A stretch of 64,000 nucleotides of DNA, taken from the NCBI GenBank assembly GCA_900323505.1, contig OOIN01000002.1:2621376-2685375 (forward strand). Reading direction: 5' to 3'. The notes below the pieces were generated by a model. The model saw nothing but the letters and a program-made list of their open reading frames with translations, was not told the DNA's origin and made no database searches. Numbering within the stretch: the first letter of the stretch is position 1; the number at the start of each line of letters is the position of its first letter. Source of the DNA: Ustilago trichophora. Taxonomy: Eukaryota; Basidiomycota; Ustilaginomycetes; Ustilaginales; Ustilaginaceae. Made by a program: the position numbers and the translations under genes. This document shows positions 32,066-41,721 of the stretch, piece after piece.

Positions 32066-32545
32066 CTTTGCTACTGATACGTGACGACTCGTCTCGGATG
32101 TTGCGTATCTGGATCTCCCTCTCTGTGAGGAGTGCTGAGGATCGCGTGCTCAGAACGAGGCTGAGATGGCAAGATTTGGTCTGTGAAAGGTTGAGGATTA
32201 GAGCCAAGATGTGGAAGCGTAGGGCTCCGACATTTTGCTGCGCATTTGAGCAGCGAAGACTTGATGTGGAGTGTGACCCGTGCGCGCACTCGGAGATGTA
32301 AGAGAAAAATGTCCTAACAGCTCAGCCTTGTTCGACAATTTCGCGGATTCGGATACAGACAAATCCCGACAAGCAGCGACAGTTGATTGTTCAGTGTCAG
32401 AGCTTTGGTTTCACCTTCGAGTGTCGAAGCTTCTCTTTCTTCTGTCTAGAGTACAGGACAACCGCTAGACTCGCCCATTCACTATCCGGGTAGCTCAAGC
32501 TCGTCTTGCATGCCAAGGTGACGCTGCTGACGTTCATCACCAAAC
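32066..32545. promoter_or_regulatory. Divergent promoter of CSN2 and the acyltransferase
   Basis: 480 bp between the two start codons. No clear TATA box or coding potential was seen. Confidence 0.45.
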
Positions 32546-35080
32546 ATGGGCTCATCATCTAGGAAAAACGAGATTGCAGACGAAGCGACAGCAACCAACA
32601 CATCACGCTGTGCCAACGACTCGACCGGCTCAAAGTCTCAACCACCGTCCGAGGCACAGCTGCCCTCGGTGAAACACGAGACGAATGTCTTGTCACAGCA
32701 ACTCGGCGACTTGGGCTCGGCACGACGTCAAGATCGACATCTTGCCGACAAAGCTGGCATCCTCACTTCCGAAGAGCACCAACTAGGCGATCTCAACGTG
32801 GTAGCAGCTTACAAAGCACATTTTCGTGAATCGCCTTTCGAGTTCTTGCAACAGTTTGTTGCATATGGTCAAGGAACTGGCTGGCGTGGCTATTCAAACT
32901 ACATTGGCGCACCCATCCTGTACAACGGATGTTCCGAGGAAAGCATCCGTGCTGTGCTCAACAGTGAGCAGGTGCAGGAACGCATCCGAAAGCTTGCTTC
33001 CAGTCGCGTAGACCATCTCTTGCCAGACCAACCACCGCGCTCCCCCACTGGCCCCAACAAGACACAAAAGAATCTTGCCATCTTCAAGGAACGCAAAAAG
33101 CGTCAGATCGAACAGCAACTCAGGGATGAAGCGCTCGCCATCTTGCAAGTCAGTGTGGCTCGCATCGACTCACTTTCCTTTATCAAGTTCTTTGCCGCCA
33201 CCGTCAACAACATCCTGGCGAGGATGTATCATCAGGGTATTCACATTAGCGTTCCGCAGGTGCTCGAGCTGCGCAGAGTAGCCGCGTATGCCGCCGAGCG
33301 CAAGCAAAGCATCCTCTTCCTCCCTTGCCACAAGTCACACATCGACTACCTCACCGTCTCCTGGCTCATGTTCCGCCTCGGTATCGCACTGCCTCACATC
33401 ATTGCTGGCGAGAATCTCGATCTGCCAGTCCTCGGTGACGTGCTTCGCAAAGGTGGTGCCTTTTTCATCCGCCGCACTTTTTCGGGTGATCAGCTGTATC
33501 CTGCCGTCATCAAGGAATACGTCGAAACCCTGCTGGCCAGCGGTAAGAACCTTGAGTGCTTCATCGAAGGCACACGGTCTCGAACCGGAAAGCTGCTACC
33601 GCCCAAGCTCGGTATCCTCAAGTATGTGGTCGAAGGTCTTCTCAACGGACGCACCGATGACGTCTGGATTTGCCCCGTCAGCTTGCAGTACGACTCGGTT
33701 ATCGAATCAGAAACCTATGTCTCTGAGCTTCTCGGTAAGCCAAAGCAGGCCGAGTCTCTTCTCGGTTTGCTTTCTGGTAGCTCTTCCCTCTTGCAGCTCA
33801 AGATGGGCCGTATTGATATCCGCTTCGACACGCCCTGGTCGCTGCAAGGCTTCATCAAGGAGCAGAAGGACCGAAGAGCCGCGCCCGGCTACAAGGATGA
33901 AACGGTCGAGCTCGACCCCGTCAACAATGAGGTTCACAAGGTCCTTTTGCTCAAGGCGCTCGGCTACCGCGTGCTCGCCGACATCAACAAGGTCTCGGTC
34001 ATCATGCCAGCCGCCCTCATCGGAACTGTCGTACTTACTTTGCGAGGTCGAGGTGTTTCAAGAAGCGAACTCATTGGCAGAGTCGACTGGCTGCGTTCCA
34101 ACATTGTCCGCAAAGGCTTCACTGTGGCTGATTTCGGCGTCATGAGCACCGGTGAAGTCGTCGATCGTGCCCTTAGCACTGTCATGAAGGGTCTCATCTC
34201 CGAGGAGAAGGACGTCATGGAACCCACCATTGTTCCAGAGAAGCGATTCGAACTCAGCTTCTACCGCAATCAGGTCATTCATATCTTTGTCTCGGAATCG
34301 CTCGCCGCCGCCGCCCTCTACACCAGAGTCAAGCAGGGCGGCACCGCGCCGATGCAGAGAATGACGAGGAACGAACTCCTGAGTGAGTGTCTCTTCATCT
34401 CTTCTGTGCTGCGCAACGAATTCGTCTTTGGCGTCGACTCGCTCGAGATCAACGTGGATCGTACCGTAGACGGCATGACCGCCGATGGTATCCTGGAAAA
34501 GCACTCCGACATCAAGCCAGAAGAAGGCGGTTCCATTGAATTGAGCGCCAAGGAGCGCGAGAACGGTCGAGAAAACTATGATTCCTTCCTCTTCTTGATC
34601 TGGCCCTTCATCGAAGGCTACTGGCTTGCAGCCGTCTCGCTACTGTCGCTCATCCCGCAGGGATCCGAGACGCAGGGCTATCCGACCAAGAAGCTGCCCT
34701 GGTTTGCCGCCAAGGACTTTGAGAAGCACACACAGCTCCTCGGCAAGACTCTCTACGCGCAGGGTGAGCTTTCATACCTCGAGTCCATCAACGCCGCAAC
34801 TTTGTCTCAAGCTTTTACACGAATGGAGGAGATGGGCATGATCTTGCGCAAAAAGTCGTCGCATCAGAAACCCGTGCCCATCATGGCACTCCACCCGAAT
34901 TTTTGGCCCTCACAGACCTCCAAGCTCACCGACTACATCGACCGTCTCTCGCAATTTCGTCGTGAGGGTAAGGACCGTCGAGAGCAGAACGTCGGTGCCA
35001 AGGTGCGCAAGTACACGTCCATGTATATTCCATCCGTCGTGGAAGAGTCCAACATCAAACAGCGACAAGCGCAAATGTAG
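32546..35080 (+). CDS. PlsB/GPAM-type glycerol-3-phosphate or DHAP acyltransferase
   Basis: An 844-residue single-exon protein with all four glycerolipid-acyltransferase blocks: block I PCHKSHIDYL (the catalytic H-x4-D, ~residue 258), block II GGAFFIRRTFSGD (~308), block III FIEGTRSRTGKL (~342) and block IV ICPVSLQYD (~375). C-terminal segments such as LIWPFIEGYWLAAVSLLSL match bacterial PlsB, mitochondrial GPAM and peroxisomal GNPAT rather than the yeast Gat1/Gat2 type. It should catalyse the first acylation in phospholipid and triacylglycerol synthesis. The last residues, RQAQM, are not a canonical PTS1, so peroxisomal import is not supported; whether G3P or DHAP is used is not decidable. 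The N-terminal ~70 residues are polar and disordered. Confidence 0.87.
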   Translation: MGSSSRKNEIADEATATNTSRCANDSTGSKSQPPSEAQLPSVKHETNVLSQQLGDLGSARRQDRHLADKAGILTSEEHQLGDLNVVAAYKAHFRESPFEFLQQFVAYGQGTGWRGYSNYIGAPILYNGCSEESIRAVLNSEQVQERIRKLASSRVDHLLPDQPPRSPTGPNKTQKNLAIFKERKKRQIEQQLRDEALAILQVSVARIDSLSFIKFFAATVNNILARMYHQGIHISVPQVLELRRVAAYAAERKQSILFLPCHKSHIDYLTVSWLMFRLGIALPHIIAGENLDLPVLGDVLRKGGAFFIRRTFSGDQLYPAVIKEYVETLLASGKNLECFIEGTRSRTGKLLPPKLGILKYVVEGLLNGRTDDVWICPVSLQYDSVIESETYVSELLGKPKQAESLLGLLSGSSSLLQLKMGRIDIRFDTPWSLQGFIKEQKDRRAAPGYKDETVELDPVNNEVHKVLLLKALGYRVLADINKVSVIMPAALIGTVVLTLRGRGVSRSELIGRVDWLRSNIVRKGFTVADFGVMSTGEVVDRALSTVMKGLISEEKDVMEPTIVPEKRFELSFYRNQVIHIFVSESLAAAALYTRVKQGGTAPMQRMTRNELLSECLFISSVLRNEFVFGVDSLEINVDRTVDGMTADGILEKHSDIKPEEGGSIELSAKERENGRENYDSFLFLIWPFIEGYWLAAVSLLSLIPQGSETQGYPTKKLPWFAAKDFEKHTQLLGKTLYAQGELSYLESINAATLSQAFTRMEEMGMILRKKSSHQKPVPIMALHPNFWPSQTSKLTDYIDRLSQFRREGKDRREQNVGAKVRKYTSMYIPSVVEESNIKQRQAQM

Positions 35081-35825
35081 ACGTGGTATACTCGCAGTCA
35101 TCCGCGATCGCCGCTACCGCACTCCTGCGTTTTTCTCGATGAGCTTCACCCTTTCTAGATACCAAGATGTTGCCTCGTGTCCCGTAGACCAACAATCGAC
35201 TATATTTTCGGTTGCTCTGTACTTCCTGTTTTTCTACGTCGCTAGAGTGAATCTTCTCGCTCATGGCTGCATGATATGCGTCTCCCAACCCTTCAGAAGC
35301 GTGAACAGCAACAACACCGTCTCGTAATCCTAGTCAGCATGTGTGTTGATTCACAGTGAAGGTAGTCGTTCTGCATATTTGCCCTCAATTGAACAGCCTC
35401 TCTTTATTTGTTGATTTTTTTCTTTCTTTTTTTTTCGCTTTATTTGATGCACATTTACAAATTTCGGCCAGAACGGCGCTCGGACGTTGTTGGTCCGATT
35501 TGTTTTGGAAGCTCTCGCGCTTTGACCGGCCAGTGGGCAACCCTTAATTCGTCCCACCCAAAAGCATGGTCCCTCTCCGCACGACATCCTTTCTCCTTTC
35601 CAGCCGGCGGTAGAGTATTGCTTCTTCCCTCCTCACCAGCACCGCCTCTTTGCACTACCCTGTTCCATTCTGCTCAAGCTCTTGCAGCGTATCGAGGCAA
35701 GCTTTTTCGCCCTCGATCCCTTCCTTCACTCCACCAAGCTGTCGGCACAAGTCCTCTTCAAGCTTGTCTCTGCTGCCTCTCTTCGGCTCAGACAGACCAG
35801 TGTCGCAACTCAGTCCTCATCCATC
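35081..35825. promoter_or_regulatory. Intergenic and leader region of aspartyl aminopeptidase
   Basis: 745 bp. A T-rich run (35415-35440) is followed by a long pyrimidine-rich leader, which runs in frame into the aminopeptidase from 35682. No independent gene is supported. Confidence 0.45.
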
Positions 35826-37346
35826 ATGAGCGCCGCTTCCAACGCTACCTCGGCCCCCTCCTCGGCTGCCTCCAACGACAAGAGCGGAAAGCAGGACGAC
35901 GTTGCTGCTGCCCGTCGATTCCTCGAATACGTCGATGCCAGTCCCACTCCCTTCCACGCCGTAGCCACAACCTCGGCGCTCCTCGATGCTGCCGGGTTCG
36001 AGCGTGTCAAGGAGAACGAGCTATGGGACAAAAAGGTCAAGCGAGGCGGCAAGTACTACTTTACCCGCAATCAGTCTGCTATTGTTGCCTTTGCCGTCGG
36101 TGCCAAGTACGAGCCTGGCAACGGTGTCCACGTTGTCGGTGCCCACACCGACTCGCCCAACTTCCAAATCAAACCCGTCTCTCGCAAGGCCAAGGAAGGA
36201 TACCTCCAGTGCGGTGTCGAGACCTACGGTGGCGGTATTTGGGCTTCTTGGTTCGACCGTGACCTCGGTGTTGCAGGTCGTGTCATCGTCTCCGACTCCA
36301 AGAACCACGATGCCTTCACCGGCAAGCTTGTTCATATCAAGCGACCCATTCTGCGCATCCCAACTCTCGCTATCCACTTGAACCGCACCGTCAACGAAGC
36401 TTTCAAGTTCAACGTCGAGGACAACACTGTCCCCATTCTTGGCCTTGCCACTGAGCATCTCAACAAGCGTGCTGAAGAGGCTGCTGAGACTGCCAAGGTG
36501 ACGCCTCAGGCAGTGGGCTCGCCCGTCATGGCCGAGAAGCATCACTCTGTTCTCCTTGATCTTCTCGCTTCGGAACTCGGTGTGTCTGTGGAGCAGATTC
36601 AGGACTTTGAGCTCAGTCTCTACGACACCCAGCCCGCCTCGATCGGTGGCATCAACAACGAGTTCATCCACTCTCCCCGACTCGACAACCAGATGTCGTG
36701 CTTCTGTGCCACCGAAGCTCTGATTGAATCTCTCTCTTCCGCCGACTCGCTCAACACCTCCTCTTCGATTCGTGCCATTGCCCTCTTCGACAACGAGGAG
36801 GTTGGCTCTGTCTCGAGTCACGGTGCAGAGTCTAACATGCTACCCAGTCTCATCCAGCGCCTCGTAGCTCTCCCCGTGTCGTCGTCGTCTTCGTCAGCAC
36901 CTGCTGCCTCCAACCTCTACGAGCAGGCTATTGCCAAGTCTTTCCTACTCTCGTCCGACATGGCTCACGGCTTCCACCCCAACTACTCTTCCTTTTACGA
37001 GGAGAACCACCGACCCAAGATCAACCAGGGTCCCGTAATCAAGACCAACGTCAAGCAGAGGTACGCCACCACCGGCCCCACTGCCTTCCTCATTCGACGC
37101 ATTGCTCAGCGTGCCCAGGTTCCTCTGCAATCGTTTGTGGTCAAAAATGACATGCCCTGTGGTTCCACCATCGGGCCAATGCTCAGCAAGCTCGGTATCC
37201 GCACTCTCGATCTCGGCAACCCGCAGCTGTCCATGCACTCGATCCGCGAGACCTGTGGTACCAAGGACGTCGAGTACAAGATCCAGCTCTTTAAGCACTT
37301 CTTCGACTCTTTCGAGCAGGTCGACGCCCAGCTCACCATCGACTAA
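35826..37346 (+). CDS. APE4: Aspartyl aminopeptidase (M18 family)
   Basis: 506 residues from the ATG at 35826 (MSAASNATS), close to the family length (~480-490). An upstream start at 35682 would add 48 residues resembling a weak mitochondrial presequence and is less likely. The co-catalytic zinc motifs are visible: GAHTDSPNF (His and Asp-containing loop, ~residue 103), FDNEEVGS (the Glu pair, ~320), and DMAHGFHPNY (His, ~380). It removes N-terminal Asp/Glu from peptides as a large dodecamer; in yeast Ape4 is cytosolic and moves to the vacuole by a selective autophagy route (family knowledge). A Ser-rich loop (SSSSSAPAAS, ~350) is a local insertion. Confidence 0.94.
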   Translation: MSAASNATSAPSSAASNDKSGKQDDVAAARRFLEYVDASPTPFHAVATTSALLDAAGFERVKENELWDKKVKRGGKYYFTRNQSAIVAFAVGAKYEPGNGVHVVGAHTDSPNFQIKPVSRKAKEGYLQCGVETYGGGIWASWFDRDLGVAGRVIVSDSKNHDAFTGKLVHIKRPILRIPTLAIHLNRTVNEAFKFNVEDNTVPILGLATEHLNKRAEEAAETAKVTPQAVGSPVMAEKHHSVLLDLLASELGVSVEQIQDFELSLYDTQPASIGGINNEFIHSPRLDNQMSCFCATEALIESLSSADSLNTSSSIRAIALFDNEEVGSVSSHGAESNMLPSLIQRLVALPVSSSSSSAPAASNLYEQAIAKSFLLSSDMAHGFHPNYSSFYEENHRPKINQGPVIKTNVKQRYATTGPTAFLIRRIAQRAQVPLQSFVVKNDMPCGSTIGPMLSKLGIRTLDLGNPQLSMHSIRETCGTKDVEYKIQLFKHFFDSFEQVDAQLTID

Positions 37347-40050
37347 CCATTTGCATGTTCCGACAGTCAAACACAAGAGCAGCAAGCGAGTGAAGACTTA
37401 TTGATGCGTAGTGTGCCGTATGTGCTTCACAATTCAGCGGAATGGTGCAGCTGCAAGTGGCCCCGGTGGTATTGAGTCGAAGGTTGATGGCAGCTCAAAA
37501 AATAAAAATAAAAAATCGAGCAATAATGTCAACGGCCTAATCTTCTTGCAATGAAGATCATCAGGACCTGAACACAAGATTGACCAGGAAAGTGCTAGAC
37601 ATCGTGCAGTGATAGGGAGCGGGAGAGGCGGGTGTTGAGAAAAAACACTGCCCTAGAGACAATGATGGTGCGAGAACATGAGACAAGCAAGTATGTGTGC
37701 TCTTGTTGAGCACACGAGACGCGGGTGCATTTTTCGCTCTGACGGCGACGTTTCACATATCGGCCTTCTTGACGTCGTCCTCGGCATTAGTCGACCCACT
37801 TGGCTCGCCAGGCTGCCCTGGCGTGCTGCCCTTGCCCTAAGCCTTGCTTGGCCTCTGCTTGGCCTCGAGCTGGTCAGCGACTTGCTTGGCTTGGAAGACC
37901 GTGTGGCACCGGCGATCGAGATACGCTCTCGGTCGTCGACAGCTTTCGAATAGCACGTTTGCAAGCCTCCACCATACTTGTAAAAGCGATAAACATCACC
38001 AATGCCTCGAGATGAGTTGACGGCTCGCAGAAAGTGTGTGGTTTGAACTGTGGATGAACTCGCTCAGATCAAACAGGCGCCACATTTGTTTTCGAGCGTC
38101 GCCTGTGAGCTTTGCCAAGGCGCTAAACGATTGGTCGCTCCAGCCGCTGACCACCACGTTGCGACAGATACTTGGCTTCTCGGTCGACTCAGGGCAGGTC
38201 TTTTAGTACGCATGCTCGGCTGAACCACGGGGGAGCAGAAATCGATGAACATCTCGAGACATTCGTTGTGTATTTTGAACCGAGGCGCAGCAACCCCCCT
38301 TGGTTGCCGCCAGATGGGATCAGTGCGATGGGCCAGACTTTCTGGTTGCAGTAATCGAGATAGTGCTATTCTTGACTTGAAGTGTAACATACGATAGCCG
38401 TGACGGCTCAAAGGTGTCTGACAAAAGCAGTGGCTGCTCAGAATGGTAGATCGGAACGAACAAGTTCCAGTCGGGTTGTTTAGTATTGCCATAAATGCAC
38501 CTGACGCCACCATGCTTCCACCAAGAGGAGCGGATCCATGAGGTCAGGATGGGCCCAGTGTTGCAGCTCGAGGTAATGGGTAAAGTTGAGATAGTAGCTC
38601 GAGGCCCACGACCAAAGCTCCCCAGACGGGTTCTCAATCTTCAGCAGTTGCTTGAGCCAGTCGGCCAGGCAGACGGGATCGCACTGCGCCGTGAGAGCAT
38701 CTGAGTTGCATCGCAAGGCCTGATCGCCATGCTGTGCTACTCGATTGACGGCGGCCGGGTCACTCGCCAGACCGCAGAGAAGACGAACACACTCCTCACC
38801 TTCCTCGCCAAGCAGGAGTCCACCGTCTGTTGCGCCTCGCTGAGGATGTCGACGATGTCGGATCATCTCTCAGAGCACTTCTTCACCGTCTGATCGCCCT
38901 TACCACGCAGCAGAAGGCCAGCGCCAGCGAAAAAGGGGGAGCCATATAGAATCACACAAGATCCCCGTATAGGCCCGAATAGGGCTCTCTTACGGGTCTG
39001 GATTTGTTGTCAGCCAGAGATGCTCTTGCCATCCACAGAGAAGGCTGCTGCCAAGACCGGTCGGCTTCGTTGCGGTGCAGCAAGAGATTTGCGACTGTGT
39101 TGCGCAGAGGCAAACATTTGCCATCCACAGAGCTTGACGTGTGCGGCTTCATCAACGGGCCAAGTGGTTAATACAGGGGACTTCCCGGAAGAGCGAAACC
39201 CCAGTCTCGGAGATCTCATTGGCATAACAAGCCGCCAATGAGCGATTGAGAGAGCAGCATAGCGAAAAAAGGCTCTGGCAGGCAAGGCCGAGTTCTCCGA
39301 GAGCAGGAAAGAAGCGCAAGAACCGCCAAATTGCGGCAAAAGAAGCAGAACGAAGCAGTGATGTTTCGGAAATGCTAACCCAAACTCCGCTGCATCGTTG
39401 GTGGTCGATGGAGCTAAAAAATAGCCGAACACCCCCGCATTTGCCTCGCTCGTCGTCACAGCACAGGTGCCAAGCTCTTGGTACAGCTCGCTGTCTGTTT
39501 GTACTGTGCTGGAAATGTCTGGTCCTCGACGCGGATGTGGGAATGCCGAAGTCATTGCATGGTTTCCTGAATCAGGGAGTGCTAAGCCTGTGCAAAGACC
39601 GTCACGAGACGCTCGCATGAAGCGTCCTGCAACAATAGGTTCCTGGCCGTCAACAGAGATGTGGGGAGGATCGTCATGATGAATCAAAGGTACAGGATCC
39701 TTTGCCTTGCCTGAAACACACTTTCCCGCCACTTTTCCATAGACGCATGACAGAGATTCCCGAACGCCTCGGTCGCAGTCGAGAAAGCCTCAGTAGGGAC
39801 AACAAGATGTCCGAGCAAAGCTAGCTTGTATGAGATTTCGACGTTTTGCATGGAGGTGCTCGTAGCGGTACAAACGTGGCCGTGGTAGCATGAGAGGAAT
39901 GCATAAATAGACGCCCGCATTTGTCAATGTCTGCCGAATCCACCATCTCATCCATCGACCACAGCGTTGCCTTCCTCCCCCTATACAAGAACCAAACTTG
40001 ACCCTTATCCAACAAGAGTCTTATCCAGCAACGGCTCTGGTCTTCTCGCG
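37347..40050. other. Gene-poor stretch before the GH43-like gene
   Basis: About 2.7 kb. The left half holds coding-like fragments on the minus strand, described separately. The right half (38900-40050) has GCCATCCACAGAG-type direct repeats (39028 and 39120 regions, variant at 39648) and a TATA-like ATAAATAG at ~39903, about 150 bp before the GH43-like start. A 240-codon minus-strand frame (39010-39732) has no recognisable domain. Confidence 0.4.
37650..38870 (-). pseudogene. Possible multi-exon gene or gene debris
   Basis: Reading the minus strand, stretches look protein-like but lie in different frames. A segment NSSRGIGDVYRFYKYGGG lies around 38000. After a shift, VFQAKQVADQLEAKQRPSKA follows, then an in-frame TAG at about 37835, then more open sequence ending AEDDVKKADM. 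Upstream, 38480-38866 encodes a 128-codon open stretch with GEEGEECVRLLCGLASD and YYLNFTHYLELQHW. I could not join the pieces with convincing splice sites, so they may be exons of an unrecognised gene, a decayed gene, or sequence errors. No function is assigned. Confidence 0.3.
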
Positions 40051-41161
40051 ATGCGTCCTTCTTTTGCTCTCATCTCCACTGTGGTGATCGCTGCAGCGGG
40101 TACTACATGTGCACTGGCGCTTCCTACCACCAATCCCGATGTGGCCGTAGTGCAACGAGCCGACGACACGGCCGCTGGCTTCCTGTCAGCCACGTTCCTC
40201 GGTGACGTACCCCACGTTTATCTGAAGTATTCGACAGCCGCTGCGCCTGTCACCTTCAGCGCCGTCCAAGGTTCGCAGGGCGTTCTTGTTCCCACGGTCG
40301 GCACGGGTGGTGCTCGCGACCCATACATCTTTCATAACCAGGTCAATGGCAAGGTAAGTGTTGGGTTGACGTCCCGGAAAGCAAGGCTTGCTTGATCGCT
40401 TTGCTAACTTTTCGCCTTTTTCCACCTTTTCCGGCGATTAGTACTACATCTTGGCAACTGATCTGGACATTGGCAAGACCAACTGGGGCGATGCTCAGTC
40501 TCACGGCTCGCGCAGCATCATTGTCTGGGAGTCGACTGATGGCGTCAATTGGACCAATGAGAGGCTTGTTCAGCTGATGGATGAGACTGCCGGCTATGTG
40601 TGGGCACCCTCTGCCACTTGGGATCCAGCGGCCAATGCCTACGCTGTGTTCTGGTCGTCGCAGACCTATGCGGCCACGGACACTGACCACACTGGTGCTG
40701 CCGAGGGACCTTTCGTGTACTACTCGTACACGACGGACATGGTCAACTTTACCAGCCCGCAACGATGGGAGAGCGCCAACTTTGGAGCCAAGGTGATTGA
40801 TCAGGAGGTGCTGGATCTGGGCAACGGTAACATGTACCGATGGTATTCGGATGTCTCTGGAGGCACCGGTGTGGTGATGGACAAGACGTCGAGCGGACTG
40901 TTCGGAACGTGGGAGCGAGTGGGTAAGCCGGTCGATGTGGTGTGGGAAGGACCTGCTATCCAGCGCGACATCCTCAACCCTTCCAAGTTCTACCTCTGGG
41001 AAGACAACTACGGTGGAGCCGGCTACTCTTGCTTCCAGACGGAAGACCTGAGCGCGATTCCTTTTGCTAATTGTGACCCAGCGCTGACGCCCGGCGGTAT
41101 GCGCCACGGTGCTGTGGTTCAGGTGCCCGCTACTGTTCTCGCCGCGCTGGAATCGGCCTGA
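40051..41161 (+). CDS. Secreted GH43-like arabinan/xylan-type glycosidase, two exons
   Basis: Exons 40051-40353 and 40442-41161 (intron of 88 nt with GTAAGT donor, GCTAAC branch site and TAG acceptor) give 340 residues. The first ~22 residues are a signal peptide (hydrophobic core ISTVVIAAAGTT, cleavage near ALA-LP). The mature protein looks like the five-bladed propeller of glycoside hydrolase family 43: GGARDPYIF carries the expected general-base Asp, VWAPSATWDP is the WAPx blade motif, and WEGPAIQ carries the likely acid Glu. It should act on plant cell-wall arabinose- or xylose-containing side chains in the apoplast, fitting a plant-associated fungus. The exact substrate is not determinable, and an inactive family member cannot be excluded. 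Confidence 0.75.
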
Positions 41162-41721
41162 TGGTATTGTTGTCTGCTATCCTGCCACCTTCTTGCACTT
41201 TCTCCTTTCTTCTTTCTCCTTCAATTGCTGCCGAAATGGATCTGTATTGTTGTTACAAGTGTGTGTGCGTGTCTATGAAGCTCCAGACCGAGCCTGTTGA
41301 CGATCTCGAAATGCAACTTGTCAAGCTTCGAAGTGCACGAGCCGGTAGACGGCGATGTACAAGAAGGGTAAGCGTTTGATGTCAGGGTCAAGCTCACGAT
41401 CGAAGTCTCAAGCCGTTTGGATGGGTCAGTGGCGGCGAACAATGTGTGAGTCCAACTTCGGCACGAACAAATGGCTTGGTTGGTGTGGAAGAAGAAGGAA
41501 AAAAAGGAATCCAATACTGACTGTACAGACGCGTCTTGCAAAGTTTTTGAGAGCGCTTTCTCCCAATTGGCAGCGAGACCAACACTCCAAAGTGACAGCC
41601 AAACTAGTCACACATAGTCGGTTCATTCTTCTCAACGCTCACCATACACTCTTCATTGACCTCATCTGAACCTTTCACCTTGACCTTTCACAAACAATCC
41701 GCTTCCTCGGTGCATGGAAAG
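41162..41721. promoter_or_regulatory. Intergenic region between the GH43-like gene and karyopherin
   Basis: 560 bp, same-direction genes. AT-rich 3' flank first, then a pyrimidine-rich leader before the ATG at 41722. No gene was seen. Confidence 0.4.

Noticed and set aside
39010..39732. 240-codon minus-strand frame before the GH43-like gene
   Set aside because: No domain, and it overlaps promoter-like direct repeats. It is more likely upstream regulatory DNA.
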